Shown: piece by piece, positions 63,045-64,000 of the stretch | Position numbering within the stretch: the stretch's first letter is position 1 | Layout: every line of letters begins with the position of its first letter | Source of the DNA: Desulfoprunum benzoelyticum | Lineage (GTDB): Bacteria; Desulfobacterota; Desulfobulbia; Desulfobulbales; Desulfocapsaceae | NCBI RefSeq assembly: GCF_014201505.1 | Contig: NZ_JACHEO010000008.1 | Coordinates: 62,001 to 126,000 of the forward strand | Reading direction: 5' to 3' | DNA: 64,000 nt | Notes under the pieces: generated by a model | Told to the model about the DNA's origin: nothing | Seen by the model: the letters and a program-made list of their open reading frames with translations, nothing else | Databases searched by the model: none | Translations under genes and position numbers: made by a program

Positions 63045-64000
63045 TTATAACCATCCCATTCTTATGTCTTCAAATAATTTGACCATGGCGTCGGTTCGTT
63101 TTTCTATCCGGAAATCTTCTGCGCGAATCTGCCCTTTTTTGATAGCACGAGCTGCTTCCTCTGGCCTGCGATTCAAAATTTTCAACACAGCCTTGCGTAA
63201 CACCTCAGGATCGTCCGGTGGTACCATCACAGAATCCGTGCCTGCTAGTACTTCGGGGATGCCCTCCACATTGCTAGCCACCACAGGCAATCCAGTAGCC
63301 ATCGCTTCGGCTAGAATAAGACCAAACCCTTCGGTGCGCGTGGGATGCACCAGGATATCACTGGATGCCATCAAGCGAGGAACATCTTTGCGATACCCAA
63401 GGAATTTCACTCGGTCGCGCCAGGATGCCTCGGCAACTTGTCGCTCTATCTGTTGGAGCATCTCCTGCGTTCCACTTGCTCCCAGGTACGGTTGACCGAC
63501 ATATAACAGAAAGAGATTCTCCTTTTCCAGGATAGGGCTCAAGGCGTTCAAAAGTGTATCAATCCCTTTGTAAGCAACAAGACGCCCTACATAGATAGCT
63601 AAACGTGCATTACCCGGAATTCCGAGATCCTTGCGTACCTCATATCTGTCAGGGACTACATCGAAGCTATCGTCGGGAATCGCGTTATATATTCTCCGCG
63701 TGTATAGAGGTGAAGTCCTGGAATATTCAACCCAACAATCGGTAACATAATCGGATATCGCATAAAACCGAATTCGCTTGTTACATCTAACAGAAAAGCG
63801 CCAGAACATCTGTTGTAATGAATTGTGAAGTTCACGGCGGTAAACATGATGCAATCCCGCCACATGCCTAGCTCGCGTGCCTTGCGTCGCCCAGGAGGCT
63901 ATCACGGTCGGTGAGATCATTGAGGTCTCAACGATATCGTACCCTTCATCCCGGATCATCCGCCGCAATTTCAAAATCGCTGGAAACATGCTCGTGATTG
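63045..64000 (-). CDS. Family 4 glycosyltransferase (partial at window edge)
   Basis: At least 314 codons are visible. The N-terminal domain is incomplete (starts near YDIVETSMISPTVIASW), then LAIYVGRLVAYKGIDTLLNA, VKFLGYRKDVPRLM and HPTRTEGFGLILAEAMATGL with SNVEGIPEVL. It is a typical GT-B retaining transferase. The frame is open to base 64000, so the true start lies outside the window. Confidence 0.9.
   Translation of the reverse strand, partial: ITSMFPAILKLRRMIRDEGYDIVETSMISPTVIASWATQGTRARHVAGLHHVYRRELHNSLQQMFWRFSVRCNKRIRFYAISDYVTDCWVEYSRTSPLYTRRIYNAIPDDSFDVVPDRYEVRKDLGIPGNARLAIYVGRLVAYKGIDTLLNALSPILEKENLFLLYVGQPYLGASGTQEMLQQIERQVAEASWRDRVKFLGYRKDVPRLMASSDILVHPTRTEGFGLILAEAMATGLPVVASNVEGIPEVLAGTDSVMVPPDDPEVLRKAVLKILNRRPEEAARAIKKGQIRAEDFRIEKRTDAMVKLFEDIRMGWL

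Overview
The window is high-GC and dense, and it looks like an anaerobic, probably sulfate-reducing member of the Desulfobacterota (a Desulfobulbales-like relative is my guess, not shown). The main reason is the left-end operon, which codes a methylene-tetrahydrofolate reductase (MetF plus MetV) joined to a heterodisulfide-reductase-type electron-bifurcating module (HdrABC plus MvhD). This is the Wood-Ljungdahl MetFV-HdrABC-MvhD arrangement. Its MvhD is interrupted by an in-frame TGA at a normal cysteine position, followed by a SECIS-like hairpin, so the organism probably makes selenoproteins.

Layout. 1-9.0 kb: minus-strand operon of a second MetF paralogue, a PAS histidine kinase, hdrC, hdrB, a double-length hdrA, Sec-containing mvhD, metV and metF (cut by the window edge). 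9.7-11.5 kb: malic enzyme with an unusual N-terminal extension. 11.8-14.0 kb: CCG-domain Fe-S protein, periplasmic rhodanese and MauE/DoxX-like membrane protein. 14.3-19.8 kb: BioB-like radical SAM enzyme, a NitT/TauT-type ABC importer and two glycosyltransferase-like proteins in a tightly overlapped operon. 20-22.9 kb: sterol-desaturase-like protein, MerA/Lpd-like flavoprotein, hotdog thioesterase. 23.2-32.3 kb: TIM-barrel isomerase plus a stand-alone acyl carrier protein, a Pat-type acyl-CoA synthetase/acetyltransferase, small envelope proteins, an amidohydrolase, and a cyclic-nucleotide-binding/AAA+/polyferredoxin fusion. 32.3-39.1 kb: housekeeping and stress genes (RRM protein, UspA, TerC, HtrA), a UDP-sugar 4-epimerase and a radical SAM protein.

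39.4-56.3 kb is an accessory island. It carries about ten toxin-antitoxin or related modules: parDE, a toxin-antitoxin-SecB chaperone operon, brnTA, Fic, a frameshifted PIN gene with partner, higBA plus an extra Xre gene, abiEi/abiEii, an orphan abiEi, and two hicAB. The modules are separated by a family of short elements of about 86 or 96 bp with imperfect terminal inverted repeats (ends starting CTGTCAT and finishing ATGACAG), often preceded by roughly 22-bp tandem repeats. Fragments of polysaccharide genes (WbuC, UDP-sugar dehydrogenase) and of an AlbA/Schlafen-type protein lie among them. The layout suggests that repeat-delimited modules have accumulated in a former polysaccharide locus.

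52-64 kb: surface polysaccharide locus (aminotransferase, PglD-like acetyltransferase, PglC-like sugar transferase, WecB, glycosyltransferases, heparinase-like protein). At about 60.95 kb the composition turns AT-rich beside a truncated Gfo/Idh/MocA fragment, which looks like a recombination junction. No tRNA, rRNA, CRISPR, integrase or transposase was recognised. Large open frames antisense to the GC-rich genes were treated as shadows.
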